The position numbers and the translations under genes are program-made. From contig JAFXQX010000017.1 in assembly GCA_017526745.1 (NCBI GenBank), positions 1 to 64,000 of the forward strand: a stretch of DNA of 64,000 nucleotides. The letters run 5' to 3'. Positions 16,475 through 26,642 of the stretch are shown piece by piece (positions within the stretch are counted from its first letter, which is position 1; each line of letters starts with the position of its first letter). This DNA comes from Lachnospiraceae bacterium. GTDB taxonomy: Bacteria; Bacillota; Clostridia; Lachnospirales; Lachnospiraceae. Under the pieces are notes generated by a model. It searched no databases, was not told the origin of the DNA, and was given only the letters and a program-made list of their open reading frames with translations.

Positions 16475-19400
16475 ATGGAAAAGAGTTTTTTTGAAGTATT
16501 CTCTGCGCTGACTGTTTCCGAAGATGACAGGCAGCTGCTTGAAGAGACCAGGGTCACAAAACTGGTCTCTTCTTCGCGTCATGATAAACTCCACATCTAT
16601 CTTACGAGCGATCATATCATTCCAAGGTCGAGCATCAGCCGCATGGAGGGCGACATCCGCAGACAGTATTACAAGGATGAGCCCGTCTCGGTCAGGATAA
16701 TCGAAAGATTTGAACTTGATGATGCATATACTCCGAAGGCCGTTTTCAAACAATACGAGAACAGCATACTCGAAGAGGCAGCCGCATTTAATCCCGCATG
16801 GACGGATCTTCTGGCACATGCTGATTTTGAATTCCCGGACGGCGACGATACCGTCGTGCTCGTGCTTGAGGACAGACCGATCGCACGTGATATGGCGGAT
16901 GAGATAATGGGTCTTCTCGACAACATGCTGAATAAAAGATGCGGACTGGATGCCGGCATAAAGGTGGCGTACAAGGAACGCGTTGCCAGACAGAGTGTAG
17001 AGCATACAAAAAAACGCATCATGGAGAGGATCAGGCACGTCGAGGAAGACGATAACGTTTACAATCTTTACGAGAGCGCACCGGATGACGCTTATGTGCC
17101 TTTACCGGAAGAAGATCCGGCTCATCACGTTTCGGCCTCTTCGGGGGAACCGGAAGTAGAGACCCCGGAAGCACCGGCCGCAAAGCCGTCCAAACCGTCC
17201 TATACAAAGAGCAGTACGTCATACAGAAAGAAAAAACTTCCCGAGGATCCGAGTGTCATATACGGAAGGAACTTTACGGACGATACGATCAGTATATGTG
17301 ACATAGACGGGGACATCGGCGAGGTTACGGTCCGCGGCCAGGTATTCTCATACGACGTAAGGGACACCCGGTCGGGCAAGAAGATGGTGAAGTTTAGTGT
17401 CACCGACTTTACCGATTCGATCGATGTCAAGCTGTTCCCGAAAGAGGACCAGCAGGAGAGGCTTTTTGCATACCTGAAGGACGATGTTTTCGTCACGATA
17501 AAAGGCGTCACTTCCATCGACAAGTACGACGGAACGCTTTCGATCGGCTATGTGAGCGGCATAAAGATGTCGGATGATTTTCGCGTAAAACGCGTGGACA
17601 ATGAGGCCGTCAAGCGCGTCGAGCTTCACTGCCATACCAAGATGAGCGACATGGACGGGGTTTCGGCCGTGTCCGATATCATAGACCGCGCAAGGAGCTG
17701 GGGCCATGATGCGGTCGCCATCACGGATCACGGTGTTGTGCAGGCATTTACCGAGGCATTTCATCATCTGCAGAAAAAGAAGATCAACGACATCAAGATC
17801 ATATACGGAATGGAAGGTTATGTTGTCGATGACAGGGACGATGTTGCCGTTAATCCCAAAGATATAACGATACATGATGCCTTTGTCGTGTTCGATCTTG
17901 AGACGACCGGTTTTTCGGCGCAAAATGACAGCATCATCGAGATCGGTGCCGTCAGGATCGAGGACGGCAAGATCATGGACAGGTTTTCGACATTCGTCAA
18001 TCCGAAACAGCCGATCCCTTACCGTATAGAAAAACTGACCGGCATAAACGATTCGATGGTAGCCGATGCACCGTTCATAAACGATGCTCTTGCTCAGTTT
18101 GACAGGTTCTGCGAAGGCGCCGCATATGTTGCCCATAATGCGTCGTTTGATATGGGATTTCTTACGGCCAAGGAGAAGGAAGCGGGCATCGTAAAAGAAC
18201 ATTCGTATGTCGATACACTGGGTATGGCAAGGCTTCTGGTGCCGGAGATAGCAAGGTTTCGACTCGATAACCTGTGCAAGTTCTTCAAGATACCTCTGGA
18301 AAATCATCACCGCGCGGTGGACGATGCGGAAGCCACAGCACATATATTCCTGAAACTCATTTCAAGGATGGAGCAAAAAGGTGCGTCTACCCTTACGGCT
18401 CTTAACGAGCTTGCCGCTTCTTCGGATGAGAAGATCAGAAAATCACCGAGCAATCACATCATCCTTCTTGCTGCGAACGAGACCGGAAGGGTAAACCTGT
18501 ACAGGCTCGTTTCATTGTCGCATATACGTTTCTTCCACAACCAGGCCAAGATCCCGAAGAGCCTGATCGAAAAATACAGGGAAGGTCTTATAATCGGATC
18601 CGCATGCGAACAGGGAGAACTTTATCAGGCCATCATCGACAAAAAGAGCGAAGACGAACTGATCAGGATCGCCGGGTTCTATGATTACCTTGAGATACAG
18701 CCTGACGGCAACAATGCGTTCATGATAAGGGAAGACCGGTTTGAGGATATCAATTCGGTCGAAGATCTTCATGCGATAAACAAAAAGATCATAGAACTTG
18801 GCGAGATGCTGGACAAGCCTGTTGTTGCAACGTGCGACGTTCACTTCCTGGATCCCGAAGATGAAGTGTACAGACGCGTCCTGATGGCCGGAAAGGGCTT
18901 TAAGGATGCGGACATGCAGGCGCCGCTGTACCTTCGCACAACCGAAGAGATGCTGGCGGAGTTCGACTATCTCGGGTACGACAAGGCATACGAGGTAGTC
19001 GTCACAAATACGAGAAAGATCGCCGATATGATCGAGAGGATCGAGCCGGTCCGCCCGGATAAATGCCCGCCCGTCATTGAAGATTCCGATAAGACCTTAA
19101 CAGACATCTGCTACAAAAAGGCAAAAGAGATATACGGAGACGATCTTCCGCCGCAGGTATCGCAGCGGCTTGAGAAGGAACTTCATTCCATCATTTCGAA
19201 CGGCTTTGCCGTTATGTATATCATCGCACAGAAGCTTGTGTGGAAATCAAACGAGGACGGTTATCTTGTCGGATCAAGGGGATCCGTCGGCTCATCGTTC
19301 GTTGCGACGATGGCCGGCATAACGGAGGTCAATCCCCTTCCTCCGCATTACTATTGCAGCAACTGCCACTACAGTGATTTTGACTCGGAAGAGGTACGTT

Positions 19401-20989
19401 CGTTCGCGGGACGTGCGGGATGCGACATGCCCGATAAGACGTGCCCCGTTTGCGGCAGCAGGCTCAAAAAGGACGGGTTTGACATACCGTTTGAAACCTT
19501 CCTCGGATTCAAAGGAGACAAGGAGCCTGATATCGACCTTAACTTCTCAGGTGAATACCAGTCCAAGGCACATAAGTACACGGAAGTGATCTTCGGAAAA
19601 GGACAGACCTTCCGGGCAGGTACGATAGGAACGATAGCGGACAAGACGGCATACGGATTCGTCAAGAAGTATTTCGAGGAACGTCAGATCGATAAGCGTC
19701 CCTGCGAGATAGACAGACTTTCAAAGGGCTGTACGGGTGTCCGCAGGACAACAGGCCAGCATCCGGGCGGCATCATCGTTCTGCCAAGAGGCGAGGATAT
19801 AGACACCTTCACGCCGATCCAGCATCCGGCGGACGATCCGAACAGTGATATCATCACAACGCACTTTGATTACCATTCCATAGATCATAACCTGTTAAAG
19901 CTCGATATACTCGGACACGATGACCCGACGATGATCAAGATGCTTCAGGACCTTACGGGAACGGACCCGAGAGAGGTCGCACTTGATGACAGCTCGGTCA
20001 TGAGCCTTTTTGAGTCACCCGAAGCCCTGGGGATCACGCCCGAGGATATAGGGGGATGCAAGCTCGGGTGTCTGGGGATACCGGAGTTTGGTACGGAAAA
20101 CTGTATCAGGATGGTTCTTGATGCACAGCCCAAGCATTTTTCCGATCTTGTGCGGATATCGGGACTCGGGCACGGCGAGGGCGTGTGGAAGGGAAATGCC
20201 CAGACCCTCATCATGGAAAAAAAGGCGACCATTTCCACTGCCATATGTACGAGAGATGATATCATGACCTACCTGATAAACATGGGACTTGATAATTCGC
20301 TTTCATTCAACATCATGGAGAAGGTCAGAAAAGGCCAGGTTGCTGCCGGCAAGTGCGATGACTGGCCCGAGTGGAGGCAGGAGATGCTCGACCATGGCGT
20401 TCCGGACTGGTACGTATGGAGCTGCGAGCAGATCAAGTACATGTTCCCGAAGGCTCATGCCGCAGCATATGTCATGATGGCATGGCGCATCGCCTATTAC
20501 AAGATCCACTATCCTCTTGCATATTATGCGGCTTATTTTTCAGTGCGCGCATCCGGTTTCTCATATGAGATCATGTGCCGCGGCCGCGATGTGATCGAAG
20601 AAGAACTTGCCAAGTACAAAAAGATGACGGAGGATCTGTCGGTAAAGACAACGGCCAAGCAGGAGAACATCCTGCGTGATCTTAAGATAGCGCAGGAGAT
20701 GTATGCGCGCGGATTCGAATTTGTGCCGATCGATCTGTTCACCGCGGATGCGCACCGCTGTCTTATCATCGGCGACAAGATCATGCCGAGGCTTGACTGT
20801 ATCGACGGACTGGGTGACAAGGCGGCCGATCAGGTTGCGGAGGCTGTAAAGGACGGCAGATTCTTGAGCATAGATGATTTTTGCGACAGGACTCATGTAT
20901 CCCGGACCGTTGCCGACCACATGACGCAGCTCGGGCTCCTGGCGGATCTTCCGCAGAGCAACCAGCTGTCTCTTTTCGACATGATGTGA
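16475..20989 (+). CDS. polC: DNA polymerase III, PolC type
   Basis: 1504 residues. The replicative polymerase of low-GC Gram-positives, with built-in 3'-5' exonuclease. Order: N-terminal domain (1-~190), a variable Pro/Ser linker, OB fold (~270-375), PHP domain starting ELHCHTKMSDMDG (His385, His387), inserted DnaQ-like exonuclease (FDLETTG, Asp474, Glu476; HNASFDMGFL; HRAVDDAEAT), the rest of PHP, a zinc-binding stretch (CSNCHYSDF, CPVCGSRL), then the polymerase palm and fingers (EPDIDLNFSGE, TTGQHPGG), and helix-hairpin-helix region. It ends LSLFDMM, resembling a beta-clamp-binding peptide. Full length with no frame break. Confidence 0.98.
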   Translation: MEKSFFEVFSALTVSEDDRQLLEETRVTKLVSSSRHDKLHIYLTSDHIIPRSSISRMEGDIRRQYYKDEPVSVRIIERFELDDAYTPKAVFKQYENSILEEAAAFNPAWTDLLAHADFEFPDGDDTVVLVLEDRPIARDMADEIMGLLDNMLNKRCGLDAGIKVAYKERVARQSVEHTKKRIMERIRHVEEDDNVYNLYESAPDDAYVPLPEEDPAHHVSASSGEPEVETPEAPAAKPSKPSYTKSSTSYRKKKLPEDPSVIYGRNFTDDTISICDIDGDIGEVTVRGQVFSYDVRDTRSGKKMVKFSVTDFTDSIDVKLFPKEDQQERLFAYLKDDVFVTIKGVTSIDKYDGTLSIGYVSGIKMSDDFRVKRVDNEAVKRVELHCHTKMSDMDGVSAVSDIIDRARSWGHDAVAITDHGVVQAFTEAFHHLQKKKINDIKIIYGMEGYVVDDRDDVAVNPKDITIHDAFVVFDLETTGFSAQNDSIIEIGAVRIEDGKIMDRFSTFVNPKQPIPYRIEKLTGINDSMVADAPFINDALAQFDRFCEGAAYVAHNASFDMGFLTAKEKEAGIVKEHSYVDTLGMARLLVPEIARFRLDNLCKFFKIPLENHHRAVDDAEATAHIFLKLISRMEQKGASTLTALNELAASSDEKIRKSPSNHIILLAANETGRVNLYRLVSLSHIRFFHNQAKIPKSLIEKYREGLIIGSACEQGELYQAIIDKKSEDELIRIAGFYDYLEIQPDGNNAFMIREDRFEDINSVEDLHAINKKIIELGEMLDKPVVATCDVHFLDPEDEVYRRVLMAGKGFKDADMQAPLYLRTTEEMLAEFDYLGYDKAYEVVVTNTRKIADMIERIEPVRPDKCPPVIEDSDKTLTDICYKKAKEIYGDDLPPQVSQRLEKELHSIISNGFAVMYIIAQKLVWKSNEDGYLVGSRGSVGSSFVATMAGITEVNPLPPHYYCSNCHYSDFDSEEVRSFAGRAGCDMPDKTCPVCGSRLKKDGFDIPFETFLGFKGDKEPDIDLNFSGEYQSKAHKYTEVIFGKGQTFRAGTIGTIADKTAYGFVKKYFEERQIDKRPCEIDRLSKGCTGVRRTTGQHPGGIIVLPRGEDIDTFTPIQHPADDPNSDIITTHFDYHSIDHNLLKLDILGHDDPTMIKMLQDLTGTDPREVALDDSSVMSLFESPEALGITPEDIGGCKLGCLGIPEFGTENCIRMVLDAQPKHFSDLVRISGLGHGEGVWKGNAQTLIMEKKATISTAICTRDDIMTYLINMGLDNSLSFNIMEKVRKGQVAAGKCDDWPEWRQEMLDHGVPDWYVWSCEQIKYMFPKAHAAAYVMMAWRIAYYKIHYPLAYYAAYFSVRASGFSYEIMCRGRDVIEEELAKYKKMTEDLSVKTTAKQENILRDLKIAQEMYARGFEFVPIDLFTADAHRCLIIGDKIMPRLDCIDGLGDKAADQVAEAVKDGRFLSIDDFCDRTHVSRTVADHMTQLGLLADLPQSNQLSLFDMM

Positions 20990-20994
20990 TATGT

Positions 20995-21023
20995 TTATTA
21001 TATATACCATAACGTCTTATAAA
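20995..21023 (+). promoter_or_regulatory. Possible promoter of the diguanylate cyclase gene
   Basis: TTATTA (20995-21000), 17-bp spacer, TATAAA (21018-21023) in an AT-rich 57-bp gap. The -35 is weak. Confidence 0.4.
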
Positions 21024-21046
21024 TACCGCTTCATCCGGAGGTGAAA

Positions 21047-22339
21047 ATGAAATTAGCGAGAGTGACCAAGAAAGGTAACAGATCGTTTTATATCGAGTTT
21101 CTTGCGATGACGCTTCTGCCGCTCATCGTCTGCGGCATCGTGATGATCATGGTCTGTTCGCGTTCCGTACAGCTGAGTATGACGTCTGAGGCAGAAGACA
21201 ACCTGAAGAACGTCGCGATCTCAGTGCTTGCGGCCTACGATCATGAATACCCGGGCGACTATGAGGCAAGGGTCGAAGGGGATAAGGCAAGGATCTTTAA
21301 GGGAAATACGGACATATCGGATGATTTTTCGCTTGTCGATGATATCGAGGCAAAGAGCCGTCTTAAGATATCGTTGTTTTTGTATGACACGAGGGTGATC
21401 ACCACGTTAAAAGACCGGGACGGCAGCAGGCTGACGATGACGGTTGCCAGCGAGAAGATCGTTAACGAGGTGTTCAAAGAGCGAACTCCGATGTTTTACG
21501 ACAACGTGTCGATCGAAGGGATAGAGTACTATGCGTATTATATGCCTCTTATCAAGAAGGATAACAGCGAGTGCGTCGGAATGATCGGGGTCGCCAAGCC
21601 CGCGGACGATCTGAAGGCTTCGATAAACAGATCCGTAACGAACAACCTGATAATCATGGTGCTGGCGATACTTGTCACATCGTTCTTCATCATGAGATTT
21701 GCAAGCACTCTTGTCACTGTCGTAAAGCACATGCTCGATTTCATGAAGAAACTTGCCGACAACAAGCTTGATACCAAGCTCGATGCAAGCGTTTCGCAGC
21801 GTGAGGACGAACTCGGGGAAATGGGCCGAAACCTGAACAGCCTGCAGATCGCTCTTCGCCGCCTGATCGAGAGGGATGTGCTTACGGGACTGTTTAACAG
21901 AAGAAGTGCCGAGAAGAAGATTGACGATATCGAGGACAGCGGGGTTAAATACTGTGTGGCCATCGGAGATATCGACCACTTCAAGAACTTCAACGATACA
22001 TTCGGACATGAGTGCGGTGACGTTGTGCTCCGTGAGGTGGCACACCTGCTCAATGACGGGATGAACAAGCACGAGGGCTTTGTCGCAAGATGGGGCGGAG
22101 AGGAGTTCCTTCTCGTGTTTGCAAATGCCGGGATAGATGACGCATACGATGCACTTATGATCATACGCCAGGCCCTCCACGATAAAGAGGTCGAATATAA
22201 CGGACAGATCCATAAGGTCACGATGACTTTCGGCGCAGCCGAAAAGATACCAGGTGTGGCGATAAATCATCTGATCAGGGCTGCCGACGACAAACTGTAT
22301 GAAGGAAAGCAGGGCGGCAGGGACAGAGTCATCATCTGA
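21047..22339 (+). CDS. Membrane diguanylate cyclase (GGDEF) with extracellular sensor
   Basis: 430 residues. ATG 21047 lies 5 bp after CCGGAGG; a GTG at 21041 is less likely. Two membrane segments (~18-42 and ~195-215) bracket an extracellular region that resembles a single-Cache sensor. A HAMP-like linker follows, then a GGDEF domain (~265-430): RDVLTGLFNRR, IGDIDHFKNFNDTFGHECGD, and active-site loop RWGGEEF. It should make cyclic di-GMP from two GTP. The product-inhibition site (RxxD upstream of GGEEF) is absent: the matching positions are Lys and Gly. It stands alone between polC and valS. Confidence 0.92.
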   Translation: MKLARVTKKGNRSFYIEFLAMTLLPLIVCGIVMIMVCSRSVQLSMTSEAEDNLKNVAISVLAAYDHEYPGDYEARVEGDKARIFKGNTDISDDFSLVDDIEAKSRLKISLFLYDTRVITTLKDRDGSRLTMTVASEKIVNEVFKERTPMFYDNVSIEGIEYYAYYMPLIKKDNSECVGMIGVAKPADDLKASINRSVTNNLIIMVLAILVTSFFIMRFASTLVTVVKHMLDFMKKLADNKLDTKLDASVSQREDELGEMGRNLNSLQIALRRLIERDVLTGLFNRRSAEKKIDDIEDSGVKYCVAIGDIDHFKNFNDTFGHECGDVVLREVAHLLNDGMNKHEGFVARWGGEEFLLVFANAGIDDAYDALMIIRQALHDKEVEYNGQIHKVTMTFGAAEKIPGVAINHLIRAADDKLYEGKQGGRDRVII

Positions 22340-22371
22340 TGCCGTAAAATGTGGAGTTTTGGCACTTCCTA

Positions 22372-22380
22372 TGATATAAT
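22372..22380 (+). promoter_or_regulatory. Extended -10 promoter of valS
   Basis: TGATATAAT (TG at 22372-22373, TATAAT at 22375-22380), with only TGGAGT at the -35 position. It is about 36 bp before the start. There is no room for a T-box leader. Confidence 0.6.
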
Positions 22381-22415
22381 ATTTAGTTGAATCTTATTTG
22401 AGGAGTAATGATATT

Positions 22416-25097
22416 ATGAGCACCGAACTTGCAAAGACTTATGATCCTTCCCAAATGGAAGGCCGTTTGTACAAAAAGTGGGAGGAAGCCGGCTATTTTC
22501 ATGCCGAGGTTGACAGGTCCAAAAAGCCTTTCACGATAGTGATGCCGCCCCCGAACATCACGGGCCAGCTTCATATGGGCCACGCCCTTGATAATACGAT
22601 GCAGGATATCCTGATCCGTTTTAAGCGCATGCAGGGATACAACGCCTTATGGCAGCCCGGTACGGATCATGCCAGCATAGCCACCGAAGTAAGGGTCATG
22701 GCGGAACTTGCCAAGGAGGGGATCGACAAGCACGATCTGGGACGCGAGAAGTTCCTTGAAAGAGTCTGGGACTGGAGACGCGAGTACGGCGGCAGGATCA
22801 CAAAACAGCTCCGCAAGATGGGTAGTTCCTGCGACTGGGAACGGGAACGCTTCACGATGGATGAAGGCTGCAACAGGGCCGTTACCGAAGTGTTCGTCAA
22901 TCTCTATAACAAGGGTCTTATTTATAAAGGCGCCAGGATCATAAACTGGTGTCCCGTCTGCAATACGTCGATTTCGGATGCGGAAGTTGAGTATGTTGAG
23001 CAGCCGTCCCATCTGTGGCATATCAAATACCCGATCGTCGGGGATGACGGCAAGCCCTCATCAACCGATTTTCTGACATTTGCAACTACGCGTCCCGAGA
23101 CGATGCTGGGGGATACCGCGGTTGCGGTTCATCCCGATGATGACAGATACAGGCATCTTCACAATAAGAGTGTATGGCTTCCCATCGTGGAAAAGGCCAT
23201 CCCGGTCGTGACGGATGAGTATGTTGACATGGAATTCGGAACGGGTGTCGTAAAGATCACACCGGGCCATGACCCTAACGATTTTGAGGTCGGAAAGAGA
23301 CATGACCTTCCGATCGTAAACGTCATGAACGATGACGGGACCATAAACGAAAACGGCGGAAAATACGAAGGCATGACAGACCTTGATGCAAGGGCGGCGA
23401 TCGTTGAAGAGCTTAAGCAGAAGGGGCTCCTTGTCAAGATAGAAGACTATGCTCATAATGTCGGAACGCATGACAGATGCGGTGCCACGATCCAGCCTCT
23501 CGTCAAGCAGCAGTGGTTCGTCAGGATGGATGATCTGATAAAGCCCGCACAGGAAGCGGTAAAGAATGGAGACATCAGGCTCGTCCCGCCCCGCATGGAT
23601 AAAACGTATTTTAACTGGACCGACAACATCCGCGACTGGTGCATCAGCCGCCAGCTCTGGTGGGGACACAGGATCCCCGCATATTACTGCGAGGACTGCG
23701 GCGAGATGATCGTATCAAAGACACCGGTCTACAGGTGCAGTAAGTGCGGCAGCACAAAGATCAGGCAGGATGAGGATACGCTCGACACATGGTTCTCATC
23801 GGCATTGTGGCCTTTTTCCACCCTCGGATGGCCCGACAGGACGGAGGAACTTGATTACTTCTACCCGACGGATGTTCTTGTTACGGGTTATGACATCATT
23901 TTCTTCTGGGTCATCAGGATGATATTCTCCGGCTACGAGCACATGGGTGCCAAACCGTTCTCGACGGTGCTGTTCCACGGACTCGTCCGCGACGGTCTCG
24001 GGCGCAAGATGTCCAAATCACTCGGCAACGGTATCGACCCTCTCGAGGTGATAGAAAAGTACGGTGCGGATGCCCTTCGATTTACGCTCGTTACCGGAAA
24101 TGCGCCCGGCAACGACATGAGATTTACGGATGAGAGAGTTGAGGCAAGCCGTAACTTTGCGAACAAAGTGTGGAATGCATCAAGGTTCATCATGATGAAC
24201 ATGGAAGGCAAGACGGTCACCAAACCTTCACCGGATGACCTGTGGCCGGTAGACCGCTGGGTCCTTTCAAAGCTTAACCGTGTCATTTCCGAAGTGACCG
24301 AGAATATGGAGAAATTCGAACTCGGGATCGCGGTGCAGAAGGTTTATGATTTTATATATGATGTTCTGTGCGACTGGTATATAGAGATGATCAAGCCGCG
24401 CCTTTACAATACGGATGATGCATCATCGGCAAATGCCGCTTTATATACGGTCCGGACCGTGCTGATTGATTCGTTGAAGCTCCTTCATCCTTACATGCCT
24501 TTTATCACCGAGGAGATCTACTGCACTCTTACGCATGATGATCCGGAACGTGAAGCTGATTCAATCATGATCTCGTCATGGCCCGTTTATATGAAAGACA
24601 GAGAGTTTGAAGAAGACGAGGCCCAGATCGAGCTGATCAAGGAGGCCGTACGCGGTATCAGAAATGTCCGCGCCGAGATGAACGTGGCACCGTCCAAGAA
24701 GGTGAACATGTTCATAGTCACAAAGGATGATAACGTCAGGACCGCATTTGAGAACGGAAAACTGTTCTTCGAAAGCCTTGCGGGCGCATCATCATCTTCC
24801 ATACAAAGCGACAGATCCGCGATAGATGACGACGCCGTATCCGTTATGATTGCAAATGCCGAGATCGCTATCCCTCTTGCCGAACTTGTTGATATCTCGG
24901 CCGAGATCGAACGCCTTTCCAAGGAAAAGGGACGGCTTGAAGGTGAGATCAAACGATGCAACGGCATGCTCTCGAACGAGAAGTTCATGAGCAAGGCACC
25001 CGAAGCAAAGATAAACGAGGAAAAAGAAAAGCTCGAAAAGTATTCGCAGCTTTTGGCACAGGTGGACGAAAGACTTACATCGCTTCGCGCCAAATGA
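22416..25097 (+). CDS. valS: Valyl-tRNA synthetase
   Basis: 893 residues. Start at 22416 follows AGGAGT; the longer frame from TTG 22398 has no ribosome site. Class I synthetase: HIGH as HMGH within PPPNITGQLHMGHALD, KMSKS within GRKMSKSLGNGIDP. Editing domain includes TTRPETMLGDTAVAVHP. A zinc-ribbon-like insert carries CEDCGE and CSKCGS. The C-terminal ~60 residues form the usual coiled-coil arm (IERLSKEKGRLEGEIKRCN). Complete and typical. Confidence 0.97.
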   Translation: MSTELAKTYDPSQMEGRLYKKWEEAGYFHAEVDRSKKPFTIVMPPPNITGQLHMGHALDNTMQDILIRFKRMQGYNALWQPGTDHASIATEVRVMAELAKEGIDKHDLGREKFLERVWDWRREYGGRITKQLRKMGSSCDWERERFTMDEGCNRAVTEVFVNLYNKGLIYKGARIINWCPVCNTSISDAEVEYVEQPSHLWHIKYPIVGDDGKPSSTDFLTFATTRPETMLGDTAVAVHPDDDRYRHLHNKSVWLPIVEKAIPVVTDEYVDMEFGTGVVKITPGHDPNDFEVGKRHDLPIVNVMNDDGTINENGGKYEGMTDLDARAAIVEELKQKGLLVKIEDYAHNVGTHDRCGATIQPLVKQQWFVRMDDLIKPAQEAVKNGDIRLVPPRMDKTYFNWTDNIRDWCISRQLWWGHRIPAYYCEDCGEMIVSKTPVYRCSKCGSTKIRQDEDTLDTWFSSALWPFSTLGWPDRTEELDYFYPTDVLVTGYDIIFFWVIRMIFSGYEHMGAKPFSTVLFHGLVRDGLGRKMSKSLGNGIDPLEVIEKYGADALRFTLVTGNAPGNDMRFTDERVEASRNFANKVWNASRFIMMNMEGKTVTKPSPDDLWPVDRWVLSKLNRVISEVTENMEKFELGIAVQKVYDFIYDVLCDWYIEMIKPRLYNTDDASSANAALYTVRTVLIDSLKLLHPYMPFITEEIYCTLTHDDPEREADSIMISSWPVYMKDREFEEDEAQIELIKEAVRGIRNVRAEMNVAPSKKVNMFIVTKDDNVRTAFENGKLFFESLAGASSSSIQSDRSAIDDDAVSVMIANAEIAIPLAELVDISAEIERLSKEKGRLEGEIKRCNGMLSNEKFMSKAPEAKINEEKEKLEKYSQLLAQVDERLTSLRAK

Positions 25098-25110
25098 AAG
25101 CAGGTAGTTA

Positions 25111-26496
25111 ATGGCCGTATCGACAGAATCATGGAGATGCCAGATATCGGATGATTCCATGCAAGCCACAGTGTTTCTGACTCCGCCCCAAGAGGGCGAG
25201 AGCATAACGGTTGAAGATGTGGCTCTGTTTCTGCGTGCCAACGGAGTCCTCTCCGGTCTTATCTATTCCGAGATCGAAAAAGCTGTAAAGGAAAAGACCT
25301 ACTACAAGGATATAGTTGTCGCAAAAGGCAGGAATCTTGTAGAGACGCAGAACGGCTATTATGAATTTCTTTTCAGTATAGGCGAGATCAAACATCCCGC
25401 GATCCGTTCCGACGGCTCGGTCGACTACCAGAGCATGAGCGTTATCCAGTCCGTGAGCCCGGGCGATATCCTGGCCATATACCATCCGGCTGTTCCGGGA
25501 AGTTCCGGAATGGACGTTAAAAATCGTGAGATAAGGTGCAAGGCCGCCAAAGAACTTCCGCCTCTTAAAGGTTCCGGCTTTGAGGTTTCGTTTGACGGCA
25601 ATACATACAAGTCCACGATGGAGGGAAGAGTCGAATACGACAACTTCAAGCTCCATGTAAGAGATTTGTATGAACTCAGAAAAGATCTTGATCTTGTCAT
25701 AGGCCGGATCGATTTTCGCGGCGATGTTATAGTTCACGGAAATGTCAGGTCGGGCACTTATATAAGAGCCACCAAATCCGTTACTGTTGACGGGTCGGTC
25801 GAGGCTGCAACGATCATCGCCGAAGGAGATATCGTCCTCAAGAAAGGCATGCAGGGCGGAGGCAAGGCAAAGCTCATCTCGGGTTCAAACATATATGCCC
25901 AGTTCATCGAGTTTACCGAAGTAAAGGCAAAAGGCAACGTCGAATCAAACATAATCCTGAATTCCGTTGTCTCAGCCGGGAAATCCGTTCTGGTTAAGGG
26001 CAGGAAGGGTGCTATCATCGGCGGCACATGTTACAGTGTGGGAGAGCTGAGCGCGGCGTTTGCCGGTAACAAGGCCGAGGTCAAGACAACGGTTGCATCG
26101 GGTATCAGCGATGAATACGATAAGCGCCTGCATCTTCTGACGCAGAAGGCTGACAGCGCCAGAAGGAGCGTCAAGAAGACGCAGCATGAGATAGAACAGA
26201 TCAGGGATGTCCGGTTGACGAACGATCCCAAAGAGGTCAAGGATGCCAAGATCAGTCAGCTGACGAGAAGACTTAAAAGGGATGAAAGGCTTCTTGAACA
26301 CGTTGAAAGAGAGATCAAAGAGATCGAGGATACGATAAACGTCGGCGATCAGGCTGCGGTACTCATAGAGGATACCGCTAATCCCGGAGTGACGATCAGG
26401 ATCGACAACAAGGAACTCGTCATCAAGAATCCCATGAGCCATGTTAAGTTTTACCGGCCTCAGGGAAGCAGCGAGATAGAGGTTACATCAATATGA
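25111..26496 (+). CDS. FapA-family (DUF342) beta-helix protein
   Basis: 461 residues. The core (about 110-330) is the DUF342 pattern: GSSGMDVKNREIRCK, then beta-helix turns such as GDVIVHGNVRSGTYIRATKSVTV, GSVEAATIIAEGDI, GGTCYSVGELSAAFAGNK. A coiled-coil region follows (~340-420) and a short beta tail. FapA proteins act in polar flagellar assembly in Vibrio; this window has no flagellar genes, so the role here is open, possibly in polar or membrane scaffolding. The beta-helix resembles bactofilin in style. Its TGA overlaps the next ATG. Confidence 0.85.
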   Translation: MAVSTESWRCQISDDSMQATVFLTPPQEGESITVEDVALFLRANGVLSGLIYSEIEKAVKEKTYYKDIVVAKGRNLVETQNGYYEFLFSIGEIKHPAIRSDGSVDYQSMSVIQSVSPGDILAIYHPAVPGSSGMDVKNREIRCKAAKELPPLKGSGFEVSFDGNTYKSTMEGRVEYDNFKLHVRDLYELRKDLDLVIGRIDFRGDVIVHGNVRSGTYIRATKSVTVDGSVEAATIIAEGDIVLKKGMQGGGKAKLISGSNIYAQFIEFTEVKAKGNVESNIILNSVVSAGKSVLVKGRKGAIIGGTCYSVGELSAAFAGNKAEVKTTVASGISDEYDKRLHLLTQKADSARRSVKKTQHEIEQIRDVRLTNDPKEVKDAKISQLTRRLKRDERLLEHVEREIKEIEDTINVGDQAAVLIEDTANPGVTIRIDNKELVIKNPMSHVKFYRPQGSSEIEVTSI

Positions 26497-26642
26497 TCAA
26501 TTTCGAAGAAGAACTAAAAAAATTTCATCCGAGCATGGAGATCGAAGAGGTCGAGAACGCCGTCAGGGAACATGAACTTACGGATATGACCGATATCATG
26601 GTCGAAATGCTGCGCAGAGAAAAAGAGAATAAGGTAATATGA
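26493..26642 (+). CDS. Small conserved-looking acidic protein, 49 residues
   Basis: Begins at ATG 26493 (overlapping the FapA-like stop, ATGA) and ends at TGA 26640-26642 (overlapping the next ATG). The product is highly charged and helical-looking: starts MINFEEELKKF, ends RREKENKVI. The overlap at both ends with real genes and the coding-like codon use make it credible. Family not recognised. Being translated between two coupled genes, it may bind one of them. Confidence 0.72.
   Translation: MINFEEELKKFHPSMEIEEVENAVREHELTDMTDIMVEMLRREKENKVI

Noticed and set aside
22340-22415. T-box leader before valS
   Set aside because: Only 76 bp separate the cyclase stop and the valS start; no T-box sequence or terminator/antiterminator is present.
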